Shown: positions 42,088-50,805 of the stretch, in pieces | Layout of the letters: the number at the start of each line of letters is the position of its first letter | How positions within the stretch are numbered: position 1 is the stretch's first letter | Source of the DNA: Paraburkholderia panacisoli | GTDB lineage: Bacteria; Pseudomonadota; Gammaproteobacteria; Burkholderiales; Burkholderiaceae | Reading direction: 5' to 3' | Length of the DNA stretch: 64,000 bases | Assembly: GCF_008369935.1 (NCBI RefSeq) | Contig: NZ_VTUZ01000003.1 | Location: 372,001-436,000, forward strand | Position numbers and translations under genes: made by a program | The notes under the pieces: generated by a model | Seen by the model: only the letters and a program-made list of their open reading frames with translations | The model's database searches: none | What the model was told of the DNA's origin: nothing

Positions 42088-42741
42088 ATGTCAAAAACGA
42101 GGGATGTCGTGGTGATGCAAGGTGCAATCAAAAGGAAATGCGTGCCAGTGACCTATCGCCGCGACGTACGGGCTGGTTTCGTCGTGCGGCGCTTCGATTC
42201 GGCGCGCGACTCGTTCGATGAGATGACCACGCTCCTGCACCGTGCCTTTGCACGTCTGGGCGAGATGCAACTCAACTGCACCTGTGTCGACCAGACCGTT
42301 TCCGTCACGGCGGCGCGCGCAAGCCTTGGCGACTGCTTTGTTGCGGTGTACGAAGGCAGGCTGATTGGAACCATGACGCTCCACGCACACGACCGGGCAT
42401 CGATATGCGCGATATACAGAAATCCGTACGTTGCAAGCGTACATCAGTTCGGAGTCGACCCTGCGTGGCAAAACCGCGGCGTGGGACGACTGTTGCTGGC
42501 GTTCGCGGATCACTGGGCAGCGATACGTGGATACGCAGAACTGGCACTCGATACACCGCAACCGGCGACGCATCTCCTCGCTTTCTATCGGGCGCAAGGA
42601 TTCCGCATCGCCGAGTTCAAGCGCTTCGACGGAAAGTACTATGACAGCGCCATTCTCAGCCGCCCGGCAATTGCCAACCGGAGGTTTGCGGCATGGACGC
42701 ACCCGATCATTCCGACTCGTAATGCCGCTCGCGCTGCGTAA
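42088..42741 (+). CDS. GNAT-family N-acetyltransferase
   Basis: This 217-residue protein carries a GNAT domain. 'HQFGVDPAWQNRGVGRLLLA' is motif A with the acetyl-CoA pyrophosphate loop (Q-x-x-G-x-G), followed by 'LALDTPQPATHLLAFYRAQG' (motif B). It should transfer an acyl group from acyl-CoA to an amine; the substrate is unknown. ATGs at 42088 and 42115 are possible; neither has an ideal ribosome site. The gene stands alone in the gene-poor stretch and is flanked by non-coding DNA on both sides. Confidence 0.87.
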   Translation: MSKTRDVVVMQGAIKRKCVPVTYRRDVRAGFVVRRFDSARDSFDEMTTLLHRAFARLGEMQLNCTCVDQTVSVTAARASLGDCFVAVYEGRLIGTMTLHAHDRASICAIYRNPYVASVHQFGVDPAWQNRGVGRLLLAFADHWAAIRGYAELALDTPQPATHLLAFYRAQGFRIAEFKRFDGKYYDSAILSRPAIANRRFAAWTHPIIPTRNAARAA

Positions 42742-42880
42742 AAGGATTGTCTGGATGTAAACACTCGGGTCAAGTCCAGCGCTGCGATACACGGGTGCAC
42801 GCACGCGATCCTGACATGCCGACGCGGGGCGTCACGTGCGCTTGGCTCCCGACCTGACCGCAAAGGTCCTCGTGAGTGGA

Positions 42881-43243
42881 ATGGGTTGGCAGATGCAAAA
42901 ATTTAAATCCCGCACCGCACTGAAGATTAGAGGCGCGGCGAAGGTGGCGCTGTTCGCGATTCTGATGAATCAAGTCGTGACCACGCCATTTTCGTTCTAC
43001 GTCCAGAAAGTCGATCCGGACGCGTCAGAATTGGTCGCCCCGCTGTTCAGTTTCATAACGACGGTTCTGTTGGCGGCATGGATACAGATGGACGCAAAGC
43101 GCGCCTACCTGCAGGCGTCGAAGCATGGCTGCATCAGATCCGTGAGCGAGTCGAACCCGGTCCTGCACGTCGCGCCGAACTGCCCGAGAAGATGGCTCGT
43201 CATTCTGCACATCGAGAACAACCCTCGGGCGGTCGGGCTTTAA
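42881..43243 (+). CDS. Possible small membrane protein, hypothetical
   Basis: The frame gives two likely membrane segments ('VALFAILMNQVVTTPFSFYV' and 'LVAPLFSFITTVLLAAWIQM') with a basic start ('QKFKSRTALKIRG'), which is more protein-like than nearby frames. After residue 75 the sequence loses that character, so the true gene may end early through a frameshift. ATGs at 42881 and 42893 are possible, with no clear ribosome site. No family is recognised. Confidence 0.35.
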   Translation: MGWQMQKFKSRTALKIRGAAKVALFAILMNQVVTTPFSFYVQKVDPDASELVAPLFSFITTVLLAAWIQMDAKRAYLQASKHGCIRSVSESNPVLHVAPNCPRRWLVILHIENNPRAVGL

Positions 43244-43519
43244 GAGCATTCGTCGAGAAGAATCGGCGACATCGGCTCGATGTCTCCCTCCGGAGTCGGC
43301 CACGATGAGTCATTGACATGCCGCAGATGAATGGCCGCAATGAGGTCATATGACTGTCGCTCATGAATCGCCAGGAACGGTGAGATACAGATGCACTGCA
43401 GATGCCGAGTTGCTGGTTCTGAACCGTAAGTTGATGCGAGACAAGCGCATTGCTTTATTCGACGGCTATGGAGACTGAGGTGGCGCAGACAATATCCGAT
43501 GCTGCCAGACGTTAGCGAA

Positions 43520-44113
43520 CTACCGCCGGGCGGTGAATGCAGTTTTGATCATTTGCATACGCTCGTCCACGCGACGCGAGTAGTTTGTCGAACCCCCGCT
43601 GTAGCGCAGCAGGGCATCATGTATGTCCCCGTCCGAAGACTCGATGTATTCATGGAGAATGGACGATCCGATCGCGACATTCGTATCCGGATCATTCAGA
43701 TCGGAGAACCTGGATACCAGGTTTTTATGCTGTGACGGCAGGATCTGCATGAGGCCGCGTGCGCCGGCGACGCTGACCGCGAAGCGGTTGAAGTTGGACT
43801 CAACCGCGATTACCACAAGCAGGAGAACCGGAGAGACGGAATTGTATTCTGCCGCATCGACGACTGCCTTGCTTATCTTCGAAGCTTCGCGTAGTCCGAT
43901 GCGGAAGTGTGCGTTCAGAAACGTTGCAATGTCGGCAACCGTTGGCACGCTCTCAACACTGTCCACGGGAGGCGCTACCGGGGGCATGACTGAAGCATCA
44001 TCAACCGCGTAGCATGCCTGTGTCCCCAGACCCGCAATTAGAATGCTACCGCAGAGAAAGGCTCGTACATATCGGATGCCATGCCACTCATGGTCTTGCG
44101 ACCTGTCGTTCAT
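43520..44113 (-). CDS. Lytic transglycosylase (SLT domain), exported
   Basis: This 197-residue protein has an N-terminal hydrophobic signal segment ('FLCGSILIAGLGTQACYA', possibly cleaved or a lipoprotein-like Cys) and then a soluble lytic transglycosylase domain. The catalytic Glu is E105 in 'IAVESNFNRFAVS', followed by 'GARGLMQILPSQ' and 'NVAIGSSILHEY'. Such enzymes cleave peptidoglycan with formation of anhydromuramic ends and often serve secretion systems or conjugation. ATG 44113 is preferred to an in-frame TTG at 44125. No secretion genes adjoin it here. The DNA is AT-richer than the catabolic region. Confidence 0.88.
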   Translation of the reverse strand: MNDRSQDHEWHGIRYVRAFLCGSILIAGLGTQACYAVDDASVMPPVAPPVDSVESVPTVADIATFLNAHFRIGLREASKISKAVVDAAEYNSVSPVLLLVVIAVESNFNRFAVSVAGARGLMQILPSQHKNLVSRFSDLNDPDTNVAIGSSILHEYIESSDGDIHDALLRYSGGSTNYSRRVDERMQMIKTAFTARR

Positions 44114-44253
44114 GTTTTTGGACAAAGCTGCCGTTTTGATAATGATGAACGGTACCCTTCATTCAGATTTGAGGACGCAAAATTTCGATGTTGATGTGAA
44201 AAGAATCCGTAAAATTCTTGTGCGGCGGCCCAGCGCGACCTGTATTTGAGCGC

Positions 44254-44311
44254 GCAGCCGGTCTCCTGGACGGTTACCTTGCAAGGGACGTCGGTTAATC
44301 GGACCGGCTGC
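44254..44311. repeat. Perfect 10-base inverted repeat with 38-base spacer
   Basis: GCAGCCGGTC (44254-44263) and GACCGGCTGC (44302-44311) are exact reverse complements. They lie just beyond the 3' end of the GGSKQ gene relic at 44331-44429 and could be its old terminator or the edge of a small mobile unit. Confidence 0.55.
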
Positions 44312-44330
44312 GATCAGTAACAGATGCGAG

Positions 44331-44429
44331 CTAACACCGTTTTATTTTGAGCGCGCGCGAGACCTTGCACGACGTGAAACTCCTATTGCGCAAAATGGGC
44401 GCATAGCTGAGCGGGGTCGTCACCGATCG
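44331..44429 (-). pseudogene. C-terminal relic of a second GGSKQ-family gene
   Basis: Read on the minus strand, this segment encodes 'VTTPLSYAPILRNRSF' then 'VSRALKIKRC' and a stop. It aligns without gaps to the last 30 residues of the frameshifted gene at 40593-40962 ('LTAPLDCAPYAHKSSF', 'VSRVIKMNRC' and stop). Just upstream an in-frame stop appears and similarity ends, so only the tail survives. Confidence 0.6.
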
Positions 44430-44493
44430 CTACCTGATCTTTCCACCACCAGGCACACCACACCGGACACAGACTGCAACCCCGATCCGTTCT

Positions 44494-46467
44494 TCACCCG
44501 ACATTCATCGGCAACAGCACCATCTGCCTACCTTGCAGATGCAAGCGTGTCTGTATCTCGACCGGCGTTTGATTGTGTAGCCACGCAGTCAGGAAACTGA
44601 CCCGCTTGAATATCAGCTTGCTGGCGAAGCAAACGCTGTTCGGATACTCGTCCATTGTGGTCACGGCAAGCTTCATGAACTCGCCTACTGGATGCGTTCC
44701 GAAAGCGATGCGGTAGTCCGCCGCCATCCCGTGCCGGCGGCAATGCGCCACGTAGTACTCGAGCGCCGCCGAGATGGTTTTCCGCAACCGCTCAAGATGC
44801 TCTGCGCCTTCATAACTTTGTGCGTCGACTTCTCCGACCGCGAGAAAGATCACATTCTTGAAGTGCCCTGGGAAGAGCCGGTTCACCCACAGCAGCGCAT
44901 GCATGCTCGCGCCGCGGTGCTTGCCAACCAGCAGGATCGCCGTGGGCTGCGACGGGTCCGGCTTGCCGGGGGCGGTCGCCTCGTCGACTTCGGGCGGCGG
45001 TCCGGCAAAGAGGGCATCCTCTTTCGCAAGCTGGGCACGCGTGTCGTCGTAGTGCTGTTTGATGAGGAAGCACAGCGCAACGACAGCGCTCGTCACCAGC
45101 ACCGTCAGCCAGCCACCCTCAGTGAATTTCTCGACCAGCGTGATGACCAGCACGGTGCTTGTCACCGACAGACCAAGCGCAGACAACCCGAAGTGCCGCA
45201 GCCAGTTTTCGCCGTCATGGCGGTGACGCCACCAGTACGTGCACATGCCAAGCAGTGACAGGCTGAACGTCAGAAACACGTTGATGCTGTACAGGACAAC
45301 AAGAATCGAAACGTCGCCGCGTGTCCACAGCAGGATCAAAAGGCTTGCGACGCCCATCACAACGATGCCGTTCTGCCTGACGAGCCGCGTCGACAGGTCG
45401 CGAAAATGGCGCGGCACCCACGAATCGGTGGCCATGTTCGACAAGACGGCAGGACCGTCCAGAAAGCCGGTTTGCGCACCGACGAGCAGGAGCCCGGCCT
45501 CGAAGGCCAGTACAGCCGCGAGCAAGCCGTGCCGCGCAAGCGGCGAGCCGAGCCCGAGATGATCGATCACACTGCCGAACACGACCGCATTGAGCGTCTG
45601 GCCCTCCACCGGTTGGGCATGCCACAGCATATAAAGCAGGATGATGCCGCCCGCCGTGAAGGCGAGCGACGACGACATGTAGAACATCGTGATCTTGCCG
45701 TTCGGTACGCGCGGCTCTGCCAGCATGTTGACATTGTTCGACACCGCTTCAAGGCCGGTATAGGTGCCACCGCCCAGCGAGAATGCGCGCATCAGCAGCG
45801 CGATGACAACGAGTGGCCCGAGGGCATGCGACATGCTCCGGGCGTCGCCGATCGCGCCAGGCACGACGGCACTTAGATTATCGCCGTGAGCAGCCACGCC
45901 ATAAACGATGAGGACGAGATGCAGCACGACGAAGCCAAGAAAAATCGGTAGCAGGACGAGTATCGATTCCCTCATGCCGCGAAAGTTAAGCCCGGTCATC
46001 AGCACAATCAACGTGAGTTCGGTGGCAAGCTTGAACGCCTGCGCGCTGACCGGCAGCAAGCTGAAAAACGCGTCGACACCGCTCGCGAGCGACGTCGCAA
46101 TCGTCAGCACATAATCCACCAGAAGCGCGGCGCCTGACACAAGGCCTGGATGTGGACCGAGCAGCGCGGTCGCGACGCGGTACCCGCCACCGCCGGTCGG
46201 AAAAAGCTCGATGACCTGGTTGTAGCCGATCGCGATGACGAAGACCGTTGCAGCGGTCGCCACGGCGAGAAACAGCGCGAGAGACGTGTGCTGACCGAGT
46301 GCCAGGAACGCTTCTTCCGGGCCGTAGCATGAAGACGACAGGCCATCCGCGCCGAGGCCAACCCACGCCAGCAGCGGCGTCACGGCGATCGCGTGACGGG
46401 TGTGGGGGTCCAGAGGATCGAGCGGCTTGCCGACGATCAACTGCCACATCCTGGCGAAACCGGCCAT
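44494..46467 (-). CDS. APC-superfamily permease, KimA-like (probable potassium or amino-acid transporter)
   Basis: This 657-residue protein has about twelve membrane segments in the first 480 residues and a soluble C-terminal domain. The first part has 'TPLLAWVGLGADGLSSSCYG' and 'IELFPTGGGGYRVAT', hallmarks of the APC branch that includes the KimA/YdaO potassium transporters, with a conserved Gly-rich unwound helix. The tail has 'PTAILLVGKHRGASMHALLW', a universal-stress-like fold. I chose ATG 46467, which has GGGGGA upstream; the frame upstream to 46659 has no homology. It could also transport amino acids. It is an isolated gene with no regulator adjacent. Confidence 0.87.
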   Translation of the reverse strand: MAGFARMWQLIVGKPLDPLDPHTRHAIAVTPLLAWVGLGADGLSSSCYGPEEAFLALGQHTSLALFLAVATAATVFVIAIGYNQVIELFPTGGGGYRVATALLGPHPGLVSGAALLVDYVLTIATSLASGVDAFFSLLPVSAQAFKLATELTLIVLMTGLNFRGMRESILVLLPIFLGFVVLHLVLIVYGVAAHGDNLSAVVPGAIGDARSMSHALGPLVVIALLMRAFSLGGGTYTGLEAVSNNVNMLAEPRVPNGKITMFYMSSSLAFTAGGIILLYMLWHAQPVEGQTLNAVVFGSVIDHLGLGSPLARHGLLAAVLAFEAGLLLVGAQTGFLDGPAVLSNMATDSWVPRHFRDLSTRLVRQNGIVVMGVASLLILLWTRGDVSILVVLYSINVFLTFSLSLLGMCTYWWRHRHDGENWLRHFGLSALGLSVTSTVLVITLVEKFTEGGWLTVLVTSAVVALCFLIKQHYDDTRAQLAKEDALFAGPPPEVDEATAPGKPDPSQPTAILLVGKHRGASMHALLWVNRLFPGHFKNVIFLAVGEVDAQSYEGAEHLERLRKTISAALEYYVAHCRRHGMAADYRIAFGTHPVGEFMKLAVTTMDEYPNSVCFASKLIFKRVSFLTAWLHNQTPVEIQTRLHLQGRQMVLLPMNVG

Positions 46468-46915
46468 GGTGTCCCCCGGCAAATCAACCTGCGGCAATGT
46501 CCTCGCAAGGGCCAGCGTCGAAGCAACGTAGCATCGGCGAAGCACGTGAACGGGGCGTCCGTCGACATCCTTCCAGTTGCAATGTAGGGCAGTTCCGCAA
46601 CGTATGCCAGTCGTCGTGACCCAGGCGGGGCGAAGCCGACGATTTGAAAGGATATTCATTGCTCACTTCGGCATACCTGAGCCGCAGCGGCGAACCGGCA
46701 GCGTAGTCGCCCCTACCGACACAACGGCAATCCGGGCGGGGAATGGCATCCCAACCGGAAGAGAAAAAAGGCCGCATCACAGACCCGCTATGGACTCTGC
46801 ACCTCGCTCAAGCCAACCGGTCGATAGCCCACGCCAGTCTCGGTGACGATCTGCTTGTGCCTCCCCCTTTGCGCCAGGTGTTCGTGTGCTTTGATGAGCA
46901 GGGTGGGTTGCAGCT
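46468..46915. other. Upstream region of the KimA-like gene
   Basis: No convincing gene is seen. A frame starting at 46743 on the plus strand has some protein-like character but no ribosome site and runs antisense into the next small gene. Confidence 0.4.
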
Positions 46916-47107
46916 CTACATTCGGCCTGTCTTGCAGCCTGCGTCGATGCGGCGCTCCGCGTCGAAACGAGCCTCTTTGATCGCCTGCTCCGGCGTTTCC
47001 GCAGGGGTCTCCGGGTTTTTCCAGTAGATGGGCGGTTTAGTTAACGTGTATGCCCAGTCCCACCCGCCGTCCTTTTGTTGGGTCACGTAAACGCTGTAGT
47101 TGACCAC
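46916..47107 (-). CDS. Small hypothetical protein
   Basis: This 63-residue protein reads like a real soluble protein: 'VNYSVYVTQQKDGGWDWAYT' followed by a Pro/Glu-rich part and a helix 'ETPEQAIKEARFDAERRIDA'. The alternation and the single helix suggest a compact beta-alpha protein. The start is a GTG at 47107 without a strong ribosome site. It lies 35 bases downstream of the gene at 47143 on the same strand, so they may be an operon with the hydrolase gene. I recognise no family. Confidence 0.55.
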   Translation of the reverse strand: MVNYSVYVTQQKDGGWDWAYTLTKPPIYWKNPETPAETPEQAIKEARFDAERRIDAGCKTGRM

Positions 47108-47142
47108 GGTTACGGTCGCGGAGAATCGTTGCCGTGTGGCAA

Positions 47143-47484
47143 TCAGCGCCTCGTCAGCATCCGGAGGATTTTCTGCACGATGAGCTCATGCTGCTCCAGT
47201 GCCTCATCGAGCGTACGTGCTCCGTAGCTCTTGTTGTCCCGGGCTTCCATTCCGGCGACGCGCGTCACGAACAGCGAAGCATCCCCGGTTTTCGGCTCGG
47301 ACAAACCGCGGAAGCGGGTCGTGACCGTCACACCGGATTCGTCCAGCAGCGTGCGGCGGAAGACCAGTTCGTTCTCAGTCTTCCAGCGCGACCACTCGGC
47401 GCGGTCGAACACCTCGACAGGTTTGTTCTTCGCGTCGAGGACATAGAAGCGTTCCTTGCTGGACGGGACGGAGGGTGATTTCAT
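47143..47484 (-). CDS. Hypothetical protein
   Basis: This 113-residue soluble protein has strand-rich segments ('RFYVLDAKNKPVEVFDRAEW' and 'DESGVTVTTRFRGLS') and a C-terminal helix ('TLDEALEQHELIVQKILRML'). I do not recognise a family. It follows the alpha/beta hydrolase start-to-end by three bases (hydrolase stop is at 47488), indicating one transcript with the hydrolase. No signal peptide is visible. Confidence 0.65.
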   Translation of the reverse strand: MKSPSVPSSKERFYVLDAKNKPVEVFDRAEWSRWKTENELVFRRTLLDESGVTVTTRFRGLSEPKTGDASLFVTRVAGMEARDNKSYGARTLDEALEQHELIVQKILRMLTRR

Positions 47485-47487
47485 ATT

Positions 47488-48285
47488 TCAATGCGAAGAC
47501 GTGAGCAGGAAGCCGATCGCCTCCCGCCACCAGGTTTCGTCGACGCGGCCAATCCAGTCGTTATGTTCAGCCGCTTTCACCACCACCAGTTGTCTCGGCT
47601 CGGCCAGCGAGTTGTAGAGCGCTTCACCGAAGCGCGGAGGGACGATGCTATCGCGTTCCGCAACCACGACGAGAACAGGGTGGCCGAACGACGCCAGGTG
47701 GGTCACGCTGTCGTATTGGTCACGCAGCAGCCACTTCACGGGCAGCCACGGATAGTGATAAGCGGCGACGTGCTCGAGCCGATCCCATGGCGTGATGAGC
47801 AGCAAGCCACCGGTCTTGTCGCGTTCACGCGAGCCGGCCGCAGCCGCCACGCCGGCCCCGAGCGATTCGCCGATGACCAGCAGCGGCGCGCCATAGAGGC
47901 GATACGCCAGCGCGATGGTCTGTTGGGCATCAGCGACCAGACTCTCTTCGCCCGGTGTGCCGTCGCGCGGCCCGTAGCCTGGATATTCGGCGAGGATCAC
48001 CCGCAGTCCGAGCCGGGTGAGCGCTGCGGCGTAGAACGAACGGTGTCCGGCATGCCCTGCATTGCCATGAAAGACGATGGCGGTGGCGCGCGCGGATCCG
48101 GCCGGTTCGGCCACGAGGCCCCGGAACGCCTCAGGTGTCGGCCAGGCGCGAAGTCCACTGGAAACGACGTCCGCGGTTGCAGCCTTCTCAGGGAAGTAGA
48201 TAAAACGATCCTGCAAGATGGCGACTCCTGCGAACACAATCAGGCACGCAACGGTGAGACGCAACATCAACCCGGTGAAATTCAT
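47488..48285 (-). CDS. Alpha/beta hydrolase, membrane-anchored or exported
   Basis: This 265-residue protein starts with an uncleaved-type signal anchor ('LMLRLTVACLIVFAGVAIL') followed by 'QDRFIYFPEK', typical of the BEM46/YfhR-like hydrolases. The catalytic Ser is in 'IGESLGAG', the Asp in 'ERDSIVP' and the His in 'AEHNDW'; the oxyanion segment is 'FHGNAGHAG'. It should hydrolyse an ester or amide on the periplasmic or membrane side. ATG 48285 has AAGGCG upstream. It heads a short minus-strand operon with the two small genes downstream. Confidence 0.88.
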   Translation of the reverse strand: MNFTGLMLRLTVACLIVFAGVAILQDRFIYFPEKAATADVVSSGLRAWPTPEAFRGLVAEPAGSARATAIVFHGNAGHAGHRSFYAAALTRLGLRVILAEYPGYGPRDGTPGEESLVADAQQTIALAYRLYGAPLLVIGESLGAGVAAAAGSRERDKTGGLLLITPWDRLEHVAAYHYPWLPVKWLLRDQYDSVTHLASFGHPVLVVVAERDSIVPPRFGEALYNSLAEPRQLVVVKAAEHNDWIGRVDETWWREAIGFLLTSSH

Positions 48286-48513
48286 CGCCTTGAGCGCGTT
48301 CCATCGATCTTTTCAGTAGTGCAGCCAGTTTAGCGCGCATTCGCCGTCGCTCAGGTCCAGGCGTGTCGTCCCGGGCCTCGCACTGACCGGCGCCGGGCGG
48401 GACGGCTCCAAGACAGCAGGCAGGTGGCAACGGCGCTTCGTGTTTGCACAGGGAGCCGTGGCCCCGCCTTGCGCTGGCATACTTAAGCGAATCACATCGC
48501 CGGGAACATCGAC

Positions 48514-49397
48514 ATGACTGCCGACCTTGCGCACTCTCGGTGGACCTGCGGCGCGCCTTTAGCCGCTGCGCATGCCGCCGGCCGCCCGCTGGTGGCGCTG
48601 GAATCGACCATCATTGCCCACGGCATACCTTGTCCGGAGAACATTCGCACTGCGCGCGAAGTGGAGGCCTTGATACCTGACCTGGGCGCCGAGCCCGCAA
48701 TTTTCGCGCTGATCGGTGGGCGAATCCACGTCGGCCTCTTGGACGACGATCTGGAACTGATCGGCCGCTCGGACCAGGTGCACAGGGTCAGCCGTCGCGA
48801 CTTGCCGGCCGTGCTGGCCGGCGGGCTCGGCGCTACGACAGTGGCTGGCACGATGAATTGTGCCGCCCTGGCCGGCGTCGAAGTCTTCATTACCAGAGGC
48901 ATTGGCGGCGTGCACCGGGGCGCGCCGGAACACCTTCGACATTTCGGCCGACCTGCAGGAACTGGCGAGGACCTCCGTGGCGGTGGTCTGTGCCGGTGCT
49001 CAGTTGCGAGCAGGACAATTTCGCTGCGTTTTACACGCGCGACAGCGGCCTTCGCGCGGACTTCAGGCTGGACGACGCAGCGCAGCAGGCTCGCTTCATC
49101 CGCACGAAGTGGGACCTGGGCCTCGTGGGTGGTGTGGCATTGAGCGCTCCGGTGCCGCAAGCGGCAGCGATGTGGTCGGAAGAGATCGACGCGCCGACGG
49201 AGCAGGCGCTTGCCGAGGCCGCGGCTGAAGGAATCACCGGTAAAGCCGTGACACCCTTCCTGCTGGCTCGCATCAAGGCACTGACGGGTGGACGCAGCCT
49301 GACGACAAACATCGCGCTCGTGAAACACAATGCCGAAGTGGGGGCAAGACTGGCGCTGGCGTTGGCGCACGCCGGGAGCAGGGCAGACGCGGCGTAG
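48514..49397 (+). pseudogene. psuG: Pseudouridine-5'-phosphate glycosidase gene, frameshifted and internally deleted
   Basis: The start 'GRPLVALESTIIAHGIPCPE' and 'VHRVSRRDLPAVLAGG' up to 'TRGIGGVHRGAPE' (48514 to about 48930) is a clear PsuG N-terminus. Sense then continues in a second frame ('NTFDISADLQELARTSVAVV') to about 49005. It then moves to a third frame ('AAFYTRDSGLRADFRL' to 'SLTTNIALVKHNAEVGARLA') ending at 49397. The segment after 'VCAGA', which should hold the catalytic Lys region and the helix leading to the target strand, is missing. PsuG splits pseudouridine phosphate into uracil and ribose phosphate; this copy is almost surely inactive. No psuK kinase is adjacent. Confidence 0.82.
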
Positions 49398-49638
49398 CCA
49401 CCGGGCATCCGCTCCCCATCAGGCTTCGCGTCAGCTTCCAACGTCCGCTCCTGGCGTGCGCCGCGCAACGGTGGCGCTTTCCAGCGTGCCTGTCCCGCCG
49501 GCAACCGTGAGCCGGCGACAGTCAAAGTCCGAGCGACGGCGAGCGGCCTCGTTGTTTTATCATCGGACCGGACTCGGCCCAAGAGCGGACCCTACGCCGA
49601 ACTAACCGAGAGTCCGCTTTGCGACGCGTCGCGCACGC
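49398..49638. other. Non-coding gap between psuG remnant and LacI remnant
   Basis: These 241 bases hold no gene that I can support. Confidence 0.4.
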
Positions 49639-50205
49639 CTAGTTGCCTATACTCGCCGGTGCTGCTGTTGAGCCGCGAATAACGAGCTTCGGCGCCGAAG
49701 TATGGATGACAGTTGTCTCTGTCGCGCGCCCGTTCATGAGATCGATAAGTAAGCCGATGCCTTTCTCCGCCAACTCGGCGGTGGGAATGGCAACGGTTGT
49801 CAATCCGGGCCGCGATTGTCTGGCAGGAACGATGTCGGTGATACTCACTACCGACAAATCATGCGGCACCGAGTACCCAAGGTCCGAGGCGGCGTTCAAC
49901 ACGCCCAAGGCGGGGAGATCATTGGACACAAAGATTGCCGTCAAATCAGGTCGAGCAGACAGCAAGTCCGTCGCGGCCCGATACCCGTCGTCGAATGAGT
50001 CTTCCGTGAAACGCTCGTCAGATGCCAAACGACGAATCTTCGTTTCGCGCATCACTTCTTGATACCCCGCGTAACGAGCGCTGTGAATTCCATTCTTTCG
50101 ACTGCCAATGATTGCACCAATACGCCGATGCCCCAACTCGACAAGATGCCTGACCGCAAGTTTTGCGGCGCCCTTGGAGTCGAACGTTACGCACGGGATA
50201 TGCAC
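49639..50205 (-). pseudogene. LacI/GalR-family regulator, C-terminal half only
   Basis: The 188 residues from 'IPCVTFDSKGAAKLAVRHLV' to the end form the C-terminal part of a LacI-type sugar-binding domain, with 'LGHRRIGAIIG' and 'AIFVSNDLPALGVLNAASDL'. The N-terminal DNA-binding helix-turn-helix and first half of the sensor domain are missing. The sequence stops being LacI-like at about 50205, exactly where the truncated sugar-binding protein on the other strand begins. It cannot bind DNA as it stands. Confidence 0.85.
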
Positions 50206-50207
50206 GC

Positions 50208-50789
50208 GTGAAGAACGTGTATCTGGCCTGGAAGACGCTGATCGACAACAAGTACTTCATCGAAAATCCGCTGTCGTACAGCCTCGACTCGGTGCAGCCG
50301 CTCTACATTCAAGGCCAGGCTGCGATGATGCTCATGGGCACGTTCCTGTCGCCTGGCTTGCCTCCGGCGACAAAATCTCAGACTGGTTTCTTCAAATTCC
50401 CGACAGTGGACCCAAAGGTGACGCCGGCGGAAGATGGTTCCGCCGAATGTCTGAACATCCCGATGCGAGCAGCAAGCAAGGCCGATGCGCGGAAGTTCCT
50501 TGTGTTCATGGGGCAACCTGATAACGACGCAGCGCTCGCCAAGGGAGTGGGCACCTTGCCCGCCAACAACAAGGCGGCCATGCCCGATGACCCAATCGCC
50601 AAGATCGGCTTTCAGATCCTGTCACAGACGACAGGTGGTGTCGCTCAGTTTTACGACCGCGACATGACCAAGGAAATGGCCGACGAGGGCATGAAGGGGA
50701 TGCAGCGATTCATCAGCGATCCGTCGAAGCTCGACGCTATTCTTGGCGACCTCGAAAAGATGCGCAGGCGCGTCTACAGCAAGTCGTGA
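50208..50789 (+). pseudogene. ABC sugar-binding protein, C-terminal half only
   Basis: About 193 residues from 'VYLAWKTLIDNKYFIENP' to 'GDLEKMRRRVYSKS' match the C-terminal half of a family-1 sugar receptor, including 'PLYIQGQAAMMLMGTFL' and 'AKGVGTLPANNK'. The signal peptide and the N-terminal lobe are absent, so it cannot be exported or bind sugar. It should have been the first gene of the operon with the two permeases and GH42 enzyme that follow (16 bases to the next start). The cut coincides with the end of the LacI remnant. Confidence 0.85.
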
Positions 50790-50805
50790 TCACACGAGAG
50801 TTCAG

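Noticed and set aside
46743..47027. 94-residue plus-strand frame before the small gene at 46916
   Set aside because: Lacks a spaced ribosome site and runs antisense into a better candidate.
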